A stretch of 64,000 bases of DNA from Rhabdophis nuchalis (GCA_039707465.1 CM077653.1:5827184-5891183); one strand, 5' to 3'; positions 11,396-21,616 are shown, counted from the first letter of the stretch. Program-made: numbers and translations. Notes: generated by a model from the letters alone, not told the origin.

Positions 11396-11614
11396 CCCTA
11401 TTTCCCTGAAAATAAGACCTCCTCGGATAATAAGTCCATTGGGCTTTGGAGCGCATGCGCTAAAAAAAAGCCCTCCCTTGAAAATAAGCCCTCCCCAAAA
11501 ATATCGCAACACAGCAGCAGCCATGAGGTGACCACGCTCACCGCCTCCTGCACCTCAAAAATAATAAGACCTCCCCGAAAATAAGGCCAAGTGCTTATTT
11601 TTGGGAAAACATGG
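11396..11614. mobile_element. Tc1/mariner-like MITE, copy 1
   Basis: The ends CCCTATTTCCCTGAAAATAA and TTATTTTTGGGAAAACATGG are inverted copies flanked by TA on both sides (11394-11395, 11615-11616). The inside repeats AATAAGACCTCC-type phrases. A second copy is at 61982-62212. No transposase frame is present. TA duplication suggests the Tc1/mariner group. Confidence 0.75.
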
Positions 11615-11619
11615 TAGAC

Positions 11620-12242
11620 AGACAGAGAGACAGAGATCAATGAAGTCATGAGTAATATCAGTAATAGCCAATGATGGGATCAGTTCTTGTAGATTCCTTT
11701 GTAGCCCTTATGTTAACTTCCTATCTCAATAATATTGCCAACACTATTAAATATTATTGAAATAAACTCTTCCAATTTTACTAGAATAAGTGGTCTCCCC
11801 ATCAAAATATTTTCCCTTTAAAATATATGCATTACATATTGAAAAACGAAGAGCTGCTGAATATAAACACTAGACAACCATTGGGAGAATCTCTCTGCTC
11901 GTTGCCTTTTCTATTAAAAAAGAAAAAAAATCATTTTTTAAACATGGCAGGAATTGATTAAACAGGAAATTAATCTGTTGATTTATTGTATTAAGAGGGA
12001 ATGGATTTAATTTCTCCTGTCAGGGATTTTATGAGCTTGAAATGTGACACTCCTAAGGATATCAAGAAAAGCGACCTAGACAGTGATGGATGGTTTTAAA
12101 AAAAAAATCTAATCATGCTTATCGATATTAGTCATTTTCATACTGATGAGAAAATATGAGATTATAAAGCTTTGGGTATTCAGTGCCAGCACAAGAGGCC
12201 CACATTAGCATAAGTTATTGGCCACTAGTCAAGTTCCCCCCA
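11620..12242. other. Single-copy AT-rich sequence
   Basis: No gene or repeat is recognised. Confidence 0.35.
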
Positions 12243-12244
12243 CT

Positions 12245-12311
<67 letters not shown>

Positions 12312-12470
12312 TTATTCATATTTGTAACCTGCACCCATCTCACCACAAAGGGACTCGGGGCGGCACACAGAAATTTAAAATAGATATACATATATACAAA
12401 ATATTAACATTCAACAACTAAATTAAACCAAAACCCTGTGTTGAAATAAATTTAAAACCTGTTAACCCCT
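12243..12470 (-). mobile_element. LINE 3' tail with TTTA array
   Basis: A TTTA tetranucleotide run (12243-12314) is followed by a GC-rich block with GGGACTCGGGGCGGC, then A-rich sequence. On the minus strand this is a retroelement 3' tail like those at 3451-3640 and 52200-52255. Confidence 0.6.
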
Positions 12471-12644
12471 TCATCAAAGGATTGTTAAACTGATTGCGCA
12501 TAGGACTGCCTGTACTCTTATTTCAAGATGCAGAGAGCAAGTCTATACTATACTATTATCTTAGCATTCGTTCATCTCAGAGCCTTTAGAGAAAACCAGG
12601 TTAGTTCTACCAATAGAAACATTTGCAGCTCATGGTTGACTCTG

Positions 12645-13020
12645 AAGTCCTTGGTGTTTTCTGAGTGAGTGATTATTTTCTCGCAGACATTTCATGACCC
12701 AACTGGGTAACATCATCAGTACCAATGATGGACTGGTGATAGCAATAGCACCTAGACTTAAATACCACTTCACAGTGTTTTACAGCCCTCTCTAAGCAGT
12801 TTACAGAGTCAGCATCATTTTACCAACCTTAGAAGAATGGGAATCAATCCTGAGATGGTGAGACTCGAACTGCCGAATCGCAGTCAGCAGAAGTAGCCTG
12901 CAATGCTGCATTCTAGCCACAGCGCCACCACGTCTCTTGATGTTGTTACCTAATTGGTAACATGAAATGCCTGCAAGAAAATAACCACATTCAGAAAACA
13001 CCAAGGATCCCACAGCCAAC
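12645..13020. mobile_element. Palindromic dispersed element, copy 3, with SINE in the loop
   Basis: The left arm has CCTTGGTGTTTTCTGAGTG, TTATTTTCTCGCAGACATTT and ACCCAACTGGGTAACATC. The right arm (12951-13007) is its inverse, ending GAAAACACCAAGG. The SINE at 12746-12946 occupies the loop. Confidence 0.7.
12746..12946 (-). mobile_element. tRNA-derived SINE, internally deleted
   Basis: On the minus strand it reads GGTGGCGCTGTGGCTAGAAT and then the GACTCTGTAAACTGCTTAGA body, ending in a CTAAGTGCTAT-like tail. It is shorter than 49537-49757 because part of the body is missing. It sits inside the loop of a palindromic element. Confidence 0.8.
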
Positions 13021-13870
13021 CATGACTTATAAAGTTCAAGCTCATCGTATCACACAGATGTTGGAGAATCCCTTCGGTATTGTAACCGATCTTGGCTATT
13101 TACTATGTAAAATATCTTGAGTCTTTGACTATTTGCTCGCTACAATCTGGATGACTTTTATCAGAAAACAAGAAACTTTGTACAGTTGGAATGTCGACAA
13201 ACTCCCAATCTTTCCTAAATAAGAAAACAGATTTGATCACCTCCCATCTCTCCTTGCTTATTATCGTCAATTTCTTTTAAGAACACACTGCTGTGATTTG
13301 ACCGAGAATTGGGCATTTTATCCGTGTGCAGAAGTAGGATGGGAAGACGTAAGACACATAAAATATATGTGCTGTAGGAAATAGCGGTTAGGAAGCTGCA
13401 GGGCTTTTGTGAGGTGTAGTCCAACATCTTTATTTAATAATGATAATTCAGATACAGCTGCAACTTAAACGGGATTTGATGGGTAGAATACTGGAGTCCT
13501 ATAGAGACACACTCTGGAGGCACAGATTACTAGCTCAAACACGGGGATCTTCAGCTAGTCTATAAAATCATTCAGGGATGCAAAGATAATGAAAGTTGAT
13601 GAAAATTTAAGTGCTTCATCTGGACAACTTTGGATGCAAGGATTTGTCAATTAGTTCTAAGCCAAATTTCGGTTGAAAACTGTCTCAGTGCATCCAAAGT
13701 TTGTGGTAAACTGAGTTTTATCGTATTGCTTTGGGCCTTATTTAAGTTAATGAGTGTACGGGATGCACTTGTGAAACGGTTCCTTTCGACTACACTACCC
13801 ATCTCATATGACTGAATCCATCACAGCTGAATAGGCAGAAAGAGTCCCAGAAAATGTAAAAGTATCCAAT
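13021..13870. other. Single-copy sequence
   Basis: No gene or repeat is recognised across about 850 bp. Confidence 0.35.
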
Positions 13871-13871
13871 G

Positions 13872-14894
13872 TTAAATATCTCCTTCTCCCTCTCCTTCTC
13901 ACGTCTCCTCCTTCTCCTCTCTCCTTTCTTCTTTCTCCTTCTCCTTCTCCTGCTTCTTCTTCTCCTCCTCCTCCTTTCTCCTTTTACTTCACCTGCCTAT
14001 CCTTATCCTCCTTCTCCCTTCTCCTCCTTCTCCTCTCTCCTTTCTTCTTTCTCCTTCTCTTGCTTCTTCTCCTCCTCCTTCTCCTCTCTCCTTTCTTCTT
14101 TCTCCTTCTCCTTCTCCTGCTTCTTCTCCTCCTCCTCCTCCTTTCTCCTTTTACTTCACCTGCCTATCCTTATCCTCCTTCTCTCTTCTCCTCCTTCTCC
14201 TCTCTCCTTTCTTCTTTCTCCTTCTCTTGCTTCTTCTCCTCCTCCTTCTCCTCTCTTTCTTCTTTCTCCTTCTCCTGCTTCTTCTTCTCCTCCTCCTCCT
14301 CCTTTCTTCTTTCTCCTTCTCCTCTTTCTTCTTTCTCCCCTTGCTTCTCCTTCTCCTTATCCCCCTTATCTTTCTCCCTTCTCTTTTCTCCTCCTTCTCA
14401 TTTCTCTCCTCCTCCTCCTCTTCCATCTTTCTTTTTCTCCTGCTTCTCCTCCCTCCTCCTTTCTCCTTTTACTTCACCTGCCTATCCTTATCCTCCTTCT
14501 CCCTTCTCCTCCTTCTCCTCTCTCCTTTCTTCTTTCTCCTTCTGCGTATCCTTCTCCTTATCCCTCTTCTCCTTCTCTTTTCTCCTCCTTCTCCCTTCTC
14601 CTTTTCCTTCTCCTCCTTCTCCTTCTCCTTCTTATCCTCCTTCTCCTTTCTCCTCCTTCTCCTTTCTGTTTCTCCTGCTTCTCCTTCTCCCTTCTCCTTT
14701 CTCTTTTTCTTTCTCCTGCTTCTCCTTATCCTTCTAATCTTCCTTCTCCCTTCTCCTTTCTCCTCCTTCTCCTTTCTCCTTTCTGTTTCTCCTGCTTCTC
14801 CTTCTCCCTTCTCCTTTTTCCTTTTCTTTCTCCTGCTTATCCTTTATCTTCCTGCTCCCTTTTCCTTTCTCCTCCTTCTTCTTTCTCCTTCAAG
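13872..14894. repeat. 1-kb polypyrimidine tract
   Basis: About 1,020 bp built from TCC, TTC and TCTCC motifs, with very few purines on the plus strand. A higher-order pattern is marked by CTTTTACTTCACCTGCC at 13981, 14148 and 14466. The 357-, 226- and 225-codon frames (S, L, F, P) are repeat translations. Long pure polypyrimidine tracts can form triplex (H-DNA) structures; that is an inference here. Confidence 0.97.
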
Positions 14895-14958
14895 CCTAGC
14901 TGGCTAAAAGGAATATATTCTTCTACATTTCTAATTTTCTGACAGCGTATGTTTAGTC

Positions 14959-14995
14959 GTCCTCCCTCCCTCCCTCCCTCTTTCCCTCCTTCCTA
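14959..14995. repeat. CCCT microsatellite
   Basis: Short tandem CCCT/CCTT run. Confidence 0.9.
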
Positions 14996-15400
14996 GTGGA
15001 CAAGTACATTCAAGACAGAACATACAAAGCAATGAACAACTGCTTCCATTTTTAAAAGCCCTGCAACAGATGGTTTTTTTAAAAAAAAGATCTGTGCAGA
15101 ACATACATCAAAGTAAAGCCAACAGCATAATAAAGGAGTGCAAAAATCTCTGAGCATTAAAAACCAGTTCTCGAATACTTGTGATAAAAACAGCAATTTG
15201 CCTGGCGATTTGGCCCCCCTACCTTAGCCTAGTTCTGGCTGAACCTGCTGCCCTTCCTTGATGGAGGCAGAAAGGACAAGAGCACAGGAACGAGCTGTGG
15301 TGGTTCAAAAAAACATGCCCCCCCCTTCCTTGAGCTGTTGAAAGGCAGTCAAATTGACTCCAGCAAGGAGTTGAGCAGGATGGTTTCCCAAGACAGGATA
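14996..15400. other. Single-copy sequence
   Basis: No gene or transposon is recognised. There is a short inverted poly-T/poly-A pair at 15073-15088. Confidence 0.35.
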
Positions 15401-15735
15401 GCAGTGGGCATGATAGCAGTGTTCCGATATCTCAGAGGGTGCCACAAAGAAGAGGGAGTCAAACTATTCTCCAAGGCACCTGGAGGCAGGACAAGAAGCA
15501 ACGGGTGGAAACTAATCAAGGAGAGAAGCAACTTAGAACTGAGGAGAAATTTCCTGACAGTTAGAACAATTAACCTCTGGAACAGCTTGCCTCCAGAAGT
15601 TGTGAATGCCCCAACCCTGGAAGTCTTTAAAAAGATGTTGGATAGCCATTTGTCTGAAATGGTATAAGGTTCCTGCCCACGCAGGGGGTTGGACTAGAAG
15701 ACCTACAAGGTCCCTTCCAACTCTGCTATTGTATT
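15401..15735 (+). mobile_element. CR1 LINE 3' end feeding a TATTG array
   Basis: This is the CR1 ORF2 C-terminus in one open frame, with GRTRSNGWKLIKERSNLELR, RNFLTVRTINLWN and LPPEVVNAPTLEVFKKMLDS, then the 3' UTR GGTTGGACTAGAAGACC. It ends GGTCCCTTCCAACTCTGCTA and passes straight into the TATTG array. Strongly 5'-truncated. Confidence 0.93.
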
Positions 15736-15826
15736 GTATTGTATTGTATTGTATTGTATTGTATTGTATTGTATTGTATTGTATTGTATTGTATTGTATT
15801 GTATTGTATTGTATTGTATTGTATAA
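15724..15826. repeat. TATTG pentanucleotide array at CR1 3' end
   Basis: About 20 uninterrupted TATTG units begin at the exact 3' end of the CR1 copy. The 96-, 103- and 111-codon frames across it are artefacts. Confidence 0.97.
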
Positions 15827-16081
15827 GACTATAGAACGCACCACAGCATCTCACATCTCTCAAGGCCTTTATTTGAAATACTTCTGTGTCATTTAAACAA
15901 GGTGCAAGCAAGTGAATGTAAATAAACACAGCTGGGGGGGAAAAATGCAGACCAAGCTCATAACAACAGGCAGAGCTAAAATCCTTTCTGAAGAATCTTT
16001 CCCCCTCTCCCTCATTCCTCTGCATGAAACAGCTGCCCTTGGTACATGCACAAGGACCCATCTGTATGGCCCAGTTTTTCT
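15827..16081. other. Single-copy sequence between two CR1 copies
   Basis: No element is recognised. Confidence 0.35.
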
Positions 16082-16109
16082 TGCCCCTTTATAATGCCTT
16101 GGTAAGACC

Positions 16110-17157
16110 CAGTGGTGGGATTCAAAATGGTTTACTCCCGGTTCTGTGGGTGTGGCTTGGTGGGCGTGGCATGGGAAGGATACTGCAAAATCCCCATTCC
16201 CTCCCCACTCCAGGGGCAGGATACTGCAAAATCCCCATTCTCTCCCCACCCCAGGGGAAGGATACTGCAAAATCCCCATTCCCTCCCCACTCCAGGGGCA
16301 GGATACTGCAAAATCTCCATTCCCTCCCCACTCCAGGGGAAGGATACTGCAAAATCCCCATTCCCTCCCCACTCCAGGGGAAGGATACTGCAAAATCCCC
16401 ATTCCCTCCCCACTCCAGGGGAAGGATACTGCAAAATCCCCATTCCCTCCCCACTCCAGGGGAAGGATACTGCAAAATCCTCATTCCCTCCCCACTCCAG
16501 GGACAAGATACTGCAAAATCTCCATTCCCTCCCCACTCCAGGGGAAGGATACTGCGAAATCCCCATTCCCTCCCCACTCCAGGGGAAGGATGCTGCAAAA
16601 TCCCCATTCCTCCCCACTCCAGGGGAAGGATACTGCAAAATCCCCATTCCCTCCCCACTCCAGGGGAAGGATACTGCAAAATCCCCATTCCCTCCCCATT
16701 CCAGGGGAAGGATACTGCAAAATCTCCATTCCCTCCACACTCCAGGGGAAGGATACTGTAAAACCACCATTCCCTTCCCACTCCAGGGGAAGGATACTGC
16801 GAAATCCCCATTCCCTCTCCACTCCAGGGGAAGGATACTGCAAAATCCCCATTCCCTCCCCACTCCAGGGGAAGGATACTACAAAATCTCCATTCCCTCC
16901 CCACTCCAGGGGAAGGATACTGCGAAATCCCCATTCCCTCTCCACTCCAGGGGAAGGATACTGCAAAATCCCCATTCCCTCCCCACTCCAGGGGAAGGAT
17001 ACTGCAAAATCCCCATTCCCTCCTGATGGGACTCAGGAGGCAGAGAGTAGATGGGGTGGGGCTAGCCAGAGATGGTATTTACCAGTTCTCCAAACAACTC
17101 AAAAGTTCCGCTACCGGTTCTCCAGAACTGGTCACAACCTGCTGAATATCACCTATG
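16110..17157 (+). mobile_element. hAT element (GGATTC family), copy 2, swollen by a minisatellite
   Basis: It starts CAGTGGTGGGATTCAA and ends CTGCTGAATATCACCTATG. TSD-like flanks are GTAAGACC (16102-16109) and GTGTGACC (17158-17165), 6 of 8 matching. Other copies are about 234-272 bp (11130-11363, 22580-22851). This one is 1,048 bp because of the tandem array inside. Confidence 0.85.
16178..17023. repeat. 41-bp minisatellite, about 20.7 units
   Basis: The unit begins GGATACTGCAAAATCCCC and ends CCACTCCAGGGGAA. Units start at 16178, 16219, 16260 and so on every 41 bp (one unit of 40 bp at 16588) until a partial unit at 16997-17023. Units are well conserved, with scattered single-base changes. 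As 41 is not a multiple of 3, all frames read through as 41-residue repeats, which explains the long open frames (up to 353 codons) on both strands. These are not genes. Confidence 0.98.
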
Positions 17158-17950
17158 GTGTGACCACACTTGGAATAGTGCATCCAGTTATGATTGCCAT
17201 GATATAAAAAAAGATGTGGAGACTCTGGAAAGAGCGCAGAGAAGAGCAACCAAGATGATTAGGGGACTGGAGACTAAAACATATGAAGAACGGTTGCAGG
17301 AGCTGGGTATGTCTAGTTTGATGAAGAGAAGGACCAGGGGAGACATGATAGCAGTGTTCCAATATCTCAGGGGCTGCCACAAAGAAGAGGGAGTCAAGCT
17401 ATTTTCCAAAGCACCTGAGGGCAGGACAAGAAGCAATGGGTGGAAAGTAATCAAGGAGAGAAGCAACCTAGAACCAAGGAGGATTTTCCTGACAGTTAGA
17501 ACAATTAATCAGGGGAAAGCCTTGCCTCCAGAAGTTGTGGGTCCTCAAAAATAGGGTATGGGGGTGTAAGAAAAGATTGGACAATCATTTGTTTGAATGG
17601 TGCTCTCCTGCTTGAGCAGTGGGGTTGGACTAAGAAGACCTAATAAGTGGGAGCTTCATCACAAAAAGCTTTCAAGAAGAGATTGAACTGCCATTTGTCA
17701 GAAATGGTGTAGGGTCTCCCGCTTGGGTGGGGGAGATTGGACTAGATGACCTCCAAGGTCCCTTCCGACTCAGTTAATCTGACCTCCAAGATCACCTTTA
17801 ACTCTCTTATTTCATAACCGGCAAAGCATAGATTCAGACTAAGATTTTGCCGTTGCTGGAGCAGAGCTGGCTGTCTTGCAAGAAGATCTCTGAGCATCGT
17901 GTGATCCAGAAAATTGGATGAATTCACACATGATTATCTAAATCCTATGA

Positions 17951-18359
17951 CAGTGTTGGCGAACCTTTTCGCCACCAATGCTCCGAAATGGGAGCGTGCA
18001 CCCGTGGACAAGCATCCATGCACGCATGCATGGGAGCACCAGAAACCGGAAGAGCTGAGCTTCTGGTTTCCAGCATGCACATGCGCGCCGATCACCTGGT
18101 CTTCCAGTTTCTGGCATGCATATGAGCTGGCTGGTGTGCATGTGCACACCATAAACTGGAAGCTCAGCTTCCCAGCATACACATGCATGCCAGGAAGCTG
18201 CTCCTCCAATTTCCAGCGCTCCCACACGCGTGAAGACCAGCGGGCCAACCCACAATTTCATGCCGGAACCCAGAAGAGCGATAGGGGAATGCTAGCGTGC
18301 CTGGCGAGATGGCTCTGCATGCCACTTCTGGCACGCGTGCCATAGGTTCGCCAAAACGG
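17951..18359. mobile_element. Non-autonomous hAT element (GTTGGCGAACC ends)
   Basis: It starts CAGTGTTGGCGAACCTTTTC and ends GGTTCGCCAAAACGG. Flanks TCCTATGA and TTCTATGA make an 8-bp TSD with one mismatch. The inside is rich in GCATGC-type alternating motifs and CpG. Frames of 104-143 codons on both strands have no transposase features. Confidence 0.85.
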
Positions 18360-18367
18360 TTCTATGA

Positions 18368-18995
18368 TGTCTTCCCCTTGTGAAGAAATGAAGCGACGCT
18401 GAAGAAGGTCATCACTGTGTAAAGAGGCCGTTACAACCGATATCACCCCTGGAGGATCTTCCCTCCTTAAAGTAGGTTGCGATGTAAGAATCGCAGATCC
18501 CATTTGGAGCAGCCGTGGGTCTCAGGAGAGCGAGGAAGCCCAGCGGTTGAATATTTCTGCATTCAAGTCCGTTTACCCGGTTCCAGAAAAAAACAAAATC
18601 TTCCCTCATCTCACAAGAGAGACTTTTGTTTTCGACTGAATTCTCAGGCTGCTCCAGAGCGGATTTATAAATTCTTTTGGTGGTGTTTTGAAGCTTGGGT
18701 TTTTTTTTTCGTTTTTTTTTTTTTGCAGTGGCAGATGGTCCTGCTTACATCCTAGCGTTGACTTTTCCCTCTCTTCCGTATCTTTTATTTAACGTGTTTT
18801 TCCCCCCTGAAAGCACAGCAGCAGCTTAAAACTTCCAATTAGCATTCCTAGAATTTTTGTGGGGATTTCAAAAAGCTTGAAATAAGTCCTCCCCCCCCCC
18901 GCCCAATATCGTGTCTGCATTACAGAAGGAGATCAAAGGATGTGGCTTCCTGTGGGAGGAAGATGGCCAGCGATTGTGATGCTGATGCCCTGTCC
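18368..18995. other. Single-copy sequence with T and C runs
   Basis: No repeat family is recognised. There is a T-rich run at 18699-18725 and a C-run at 18891-18900. CpG sites are more frequent than in neighbouring DNA (18470-18580), but nothing identifies a promoter. Confidence 0.35.
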
Positions 18996-19003
18996 CTTTA
19001 AGT

Positions 19004-19138
19004 CAGGGATGTCCAAACTTGGGAACTTTAAGACTTGTGGACTTCAACTCCCAGAATTCCCCAGCCAGCTATGCTGGCTGGGGAATTCTGGGAGTTGAAG
19101 TCCACAAGTCTTAAAGTTCCCAAGTTTGGACATCCCTG
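19004..19138. mobile_element. Perfect palindromic hAT MITE with 8-bp TSD
   Basis: Two arms of about 65 bp are exact or near-exact inverses, starting CAGGGATGTCCAAACTTGGG. The TSD CTTTAAGT is perfect (18996-19003 and 19139-19146). Relatives are at 20733-20821 (half), 23762-23901, 28601-28856 (tandem halves), 35386-35930 (split) and 45973-46088. The RNA would fold into one long hairpin. Confidence 0.93.
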
Positions 19139-19206
19139 CTTTAAGTCCTCTCCCTAGCCAGCACAGTAACTGTGGGCTATAAACTATAAGCAGATAGACA
19201 GCTGGG

Positions 19207-19784
19207 TGTTCTGACTGAGGCTTCCCAACAGCCTGAAGCAAACTCCTTGTCCCGACAAATACCCCTTTTATTAATTGACTGTGTATTCGGCTCCTTCACA
19301 TCCAGCAAAGTCTTTCAAGGGAGGATTTACAGTCACAGACCTTATCTGGCTTGGAGAGCTGCCAGGCCGGTATCTGCAAAATGTGGCAAGGAATCTCAGA
19401 GAGTCACGAACCAATTAAGTGAACTCATGGTCTCCTGCAAACTCCACTCCCCTTTCGCTCCTCTTTTATTTCCTCTGGGAGGGGCCATTCATCATCCACC
19501 TGTGACCTGACTCCCAAGTCGGCCCCTGTTCTTTAGCTGTTCTCTTCATCTGGCAACTGCGCATGCGCACACTGGGAACAGGCTCCAGATGTTCGTCTAC
19601 CTCACTGATGTCTGACTCCGAAGGCAGCTGATAACTGTCGGATGGCACTGGCCCTATCTCTGCCTTTGACGCAGAACCCTCGGCAGAGCCTTCTCCAGCC
19701 TCCAGGACTGGTCTATGTTCCTCCCCAACCTCCTCACTGTCTGAATCTTCTGCCAGCTCTGCTGGTCGCTGACGGGCCACAACA
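19207..19784 (-). mobile_element. LTR (TGTTGTGGCCC family), minus strand
   Basis: On the minus strand it starts TGTTGTGGCCCGTCAGCGAC and ends in GTCAGAACA, giving TG...CA ends and 578 bp. GGAAATAAAAGAGG and CAATTAATAAAAGG could serve as TATA-like and poly-A signals. No TSD is seen. Relatives are at 5445-5597, 41211-42305 and, more distantly, 58948-59435. The class (Ty3-like or retroviral) cannot be settled from the LTR alone. Confidence 0.7.
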
Positions 19785-19799
19785 ATCCCTCGCATGCGC

Positions 19800-20000
19800 A
19801 ATTTACAATAGGGTTTATGGTCCTATGAGACTCTAATGCTTGGTTACCTCAGGGGGACCTGAGGCAGTGACGCTATAGTTGGGGACCGGTTGCAAATACA
19901 GATGAAGTTTCATTCACTTGCTTGCCACTCACCTCCAGCTGTGTGCCTGGTTCCTTATAGATCTGGTACCAGTCCATGGTCTGGTGGTTGAGGACCTCTG
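19800..20000. mobile_element. hAT (Charlie-like) fragment
   Basis: The phrases TTCATTCACTTGCTTGCCAC and GGTACCAGTCCATGGTCTGG, ending GGTTGAGGACCTCTG, are the known right end of a widespread vertebrate hAT family. The left end is missing. Confidence 0.6.
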
Positions 20001-20173
20001 CTATAAATATGTAAAAGTTCTCCACTCCCTGGAGTAATTTGTCTGTCTGGAATCCACACTGTATTTTGGACATTAATACAATTGAGCGGCTCAAAAGTTC
20101 GGGCTTGGACAATCTGGAACTACCCTGCCTATGGTCTGACCAAAGCATTGTACACAACATTGTCTGCTACAAC

Positions 20174-20596
20174 AAATATTTAAATGAAGTGTGATCAGAT
20201 GCTGAAATACACCATGTGAATTAATTAGAGACAGTGGAAAGGAAAGGTAGAGGTCAGGAGAAAGAGAGGAGACAGGAGAGGGGGAGATAAAAGGGAGATG
20301 TGAAGTAGGGGAGAAAGAAGGAGTGGAAAAAGGAGAGAGGAGAAGGAGAGAGGAAGGGGAAGTAGAGAAGAGAGAGATGGCAGAGGGAAGAAAGGAGGTA
20401 GGGAGAAGGAGAGGGAGAGGAGCTAGAACAGCAGCGAAATAGAGTATAATATGGTGTATTGAAAGCAGAAGAGCAAATGAGTTGAGGGAATGGTATCATA
20501 ATGGACAATACAAAAAAATCTGTTCATACGTAATGGTATACACAAGTTATATGTATGAAATTAAAATAAAATAAAAAACTTTTTCAAAAAAAAATA
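20174..20596 (+). mobile_element. L1-like 3' end with 15-bp TSD
   Basis: The insertion has a perfect 15-bp TSD ATTGTCTGCTACAAC at 20159-20173 and 20597-20611. It contains a G/A-rich tract (about 20225-20425), as L1 3' UTRs do, and ends in an A-rich tail with AAATAAAATAAAAAAC. The coding part is absent. Assignment to L1 rests on the TSD length, purine tract and tail. Confidence 0.75.
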
Positions 20597-20732
20597 ATTG
20601 TCTGCTACAACGTCTTACCTGTCAATGACTTCTTCAACTTCAACCACAATAATACACGGGCAAACAATAGATACAAACTAAATGTAAACCTCTCCAAACT
20701 CAATTGTAGAAAATACAACAGAGTGTATTTCT

Positions 20733-20821
20733 GAAGGACTTCAGCTCCCAGAGCTTTGCTGGCTGGAGAACTCTGGGAGCTGAAGTCCTTCAGACTTAAA
20801 GTTGCAAAGGTTGGAGACCCC
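20733..20821. mobile_element. Palindromic MITE, truncated left end
   Basis: Contains GGACTTCAGCTCCCAGAG and its inverse, ending GGTTGGAGACCCCTG. The outer left arm is missing. It lies inside the L2-like LINE. Confidence 0.75.
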
Positions 20822-21240
20822 TGCTCTATCTGACTCTATTGTCACATCCTCAAACCCTCCACAGCTTCAACCTCAAACTGTCTACTCTGGACCTCACTCC
20901 ATTCCTAAGAGGTCCATAAAGGGTATGTGCATAAGCACACCAGAGTGCCTACCATCCCTGTCCTACTGTCCCCAGAGTGGTCAACACCTGGAATGCTCTA
21001 CCTGACTCCATTGTTACATCCTCAGACCCCCACAGCTTCAACCTCAAATTGTCTAACATGGACCTCACCCCATTCCTAAGAGGTCCATAAAGGGGGCGTG
21101 CATAAGCGCACCAGCGTGCCTACCGTTCCTGTCCTACTCTTCCCATTTATTCGTACTCATTTCCTTTGTTCATATCCATGTTCATACTTATACCTGCTAC
21201 CTTGTACATGTTCAATAAATTAAATGAATAAATTCAGAGC

Positions 21241-21450
21241 TTTCCTTCCCATTTCTTGGCCTACGAATCTAGGAAGGAATTTTACAACGCTCCAGGTGTC
21301 CGACTCATCAATGAGAGTTCAACACCGAGACGTGTTTTGAATGAATGATGTTTCTACATTGCTACCTCACAGCTTTCCTGTTGATCTATGTCTTGCAGGA
21401 TGACAGGAGCACCTTTCCTTCATGATTCCTGTAATATCTTTCCTGGCAGT
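21241..21450. other. Unassigned sequence before triplet array
   Basis: No repeat or gene is recognised. Confidence 0.35.
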
Positions 21451-21616
21451 AGAAGGAGGAGGAGGAGGAGGAGGAGGAGGAGGAGGAGGAGGAGGAGGAG
21501 GAGGAGGAGAAGAAGAAGAAGAAGAAGAAGAAGAAGAAGAAGAAGAAGAAGAAGAAGAAGAAGAAGAAGAAGAAGAAGAAGAAGAAGAAGAAGAAGAAGA
21601 AGAAGAAGAAGAAAAG
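21451..21616. repeat. GGA then GAA triplet array
   Basis: About 55 bp of GGA units changes sharply to about 105 bp of GAA units. Polypurine on the plus strand. Poly-R and poly-E frames here are artefacts. Confidence 0.97.

Larger units (their letters stand above)
16082..17790 (+). mobile_element. CR1 LINE split by a hAT element
   Basis: A short piece (16082-16109, CCTTTATAATGCCTTGGTAA) continues after the hAT at 17158 with ACACTTGGAATAGTGCATCC and the usual CR1 C-terminal coding text (for example RATKMIRGLETKTYEERLQE) to about 17515. The 3' end then appears twice: 17560-17645 and 17665-17775 both carry the GATTGGACTAGATGACC-type ending, so the tail is duplicated or a second CR1 end has joined it. 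Confidence 0.88.
20001..21240 (+). mobile_element. L2-like LINE 3' part, broken and partly duplicated
   Basis: 20040-20158 and 20612-20730 carry the same coding text as 58583-58947 and 59442-59640 (phrases GGAATCCACACTGTATTTT, AATACACGGGCAAACAATAG). An L1-like insertion (20174-20596) and half a palindromic MITE (20733-20821) interrupt it. The 3' region is then present twice, about 20830-20972 and 21002-21235, both with CCATTCCTAAGAGGTCCATA. It ends with a TTCAATAAATTAAATGAATA tail. All frames are broken. Confidence 0.8.

Noticed and set aside
13869..14942. A 357-codon hydrophobic frame resembling a membrane protein
   Set aside because: Translation of a polypyrimidine repeat; Ser/Leu/Phe/Pro only.
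16178..17023. Regular direct repeats considered as a CRISPR array
   Set aside because: Units are contiguous with no variable spacers, and the host is a vertebrate.
16112..17207. Open frames of 243-353 codons on both strands
   Set aside because: They arise because a 41-bp unit cycles through all three frames without a stop. No domain, and no codon bias beyond the repeat.
17938..18345. Frames of 104-143 codons on both strands
   Set aside because: They lie in a non-autonomous hAT element with GCATGC-type repeats; no transposase motif.
18470..18580. CpG-containing stretch as a promoter or CpG island
   Set aside because: Too short and too few CpGs, with no initiator or exon nearby.
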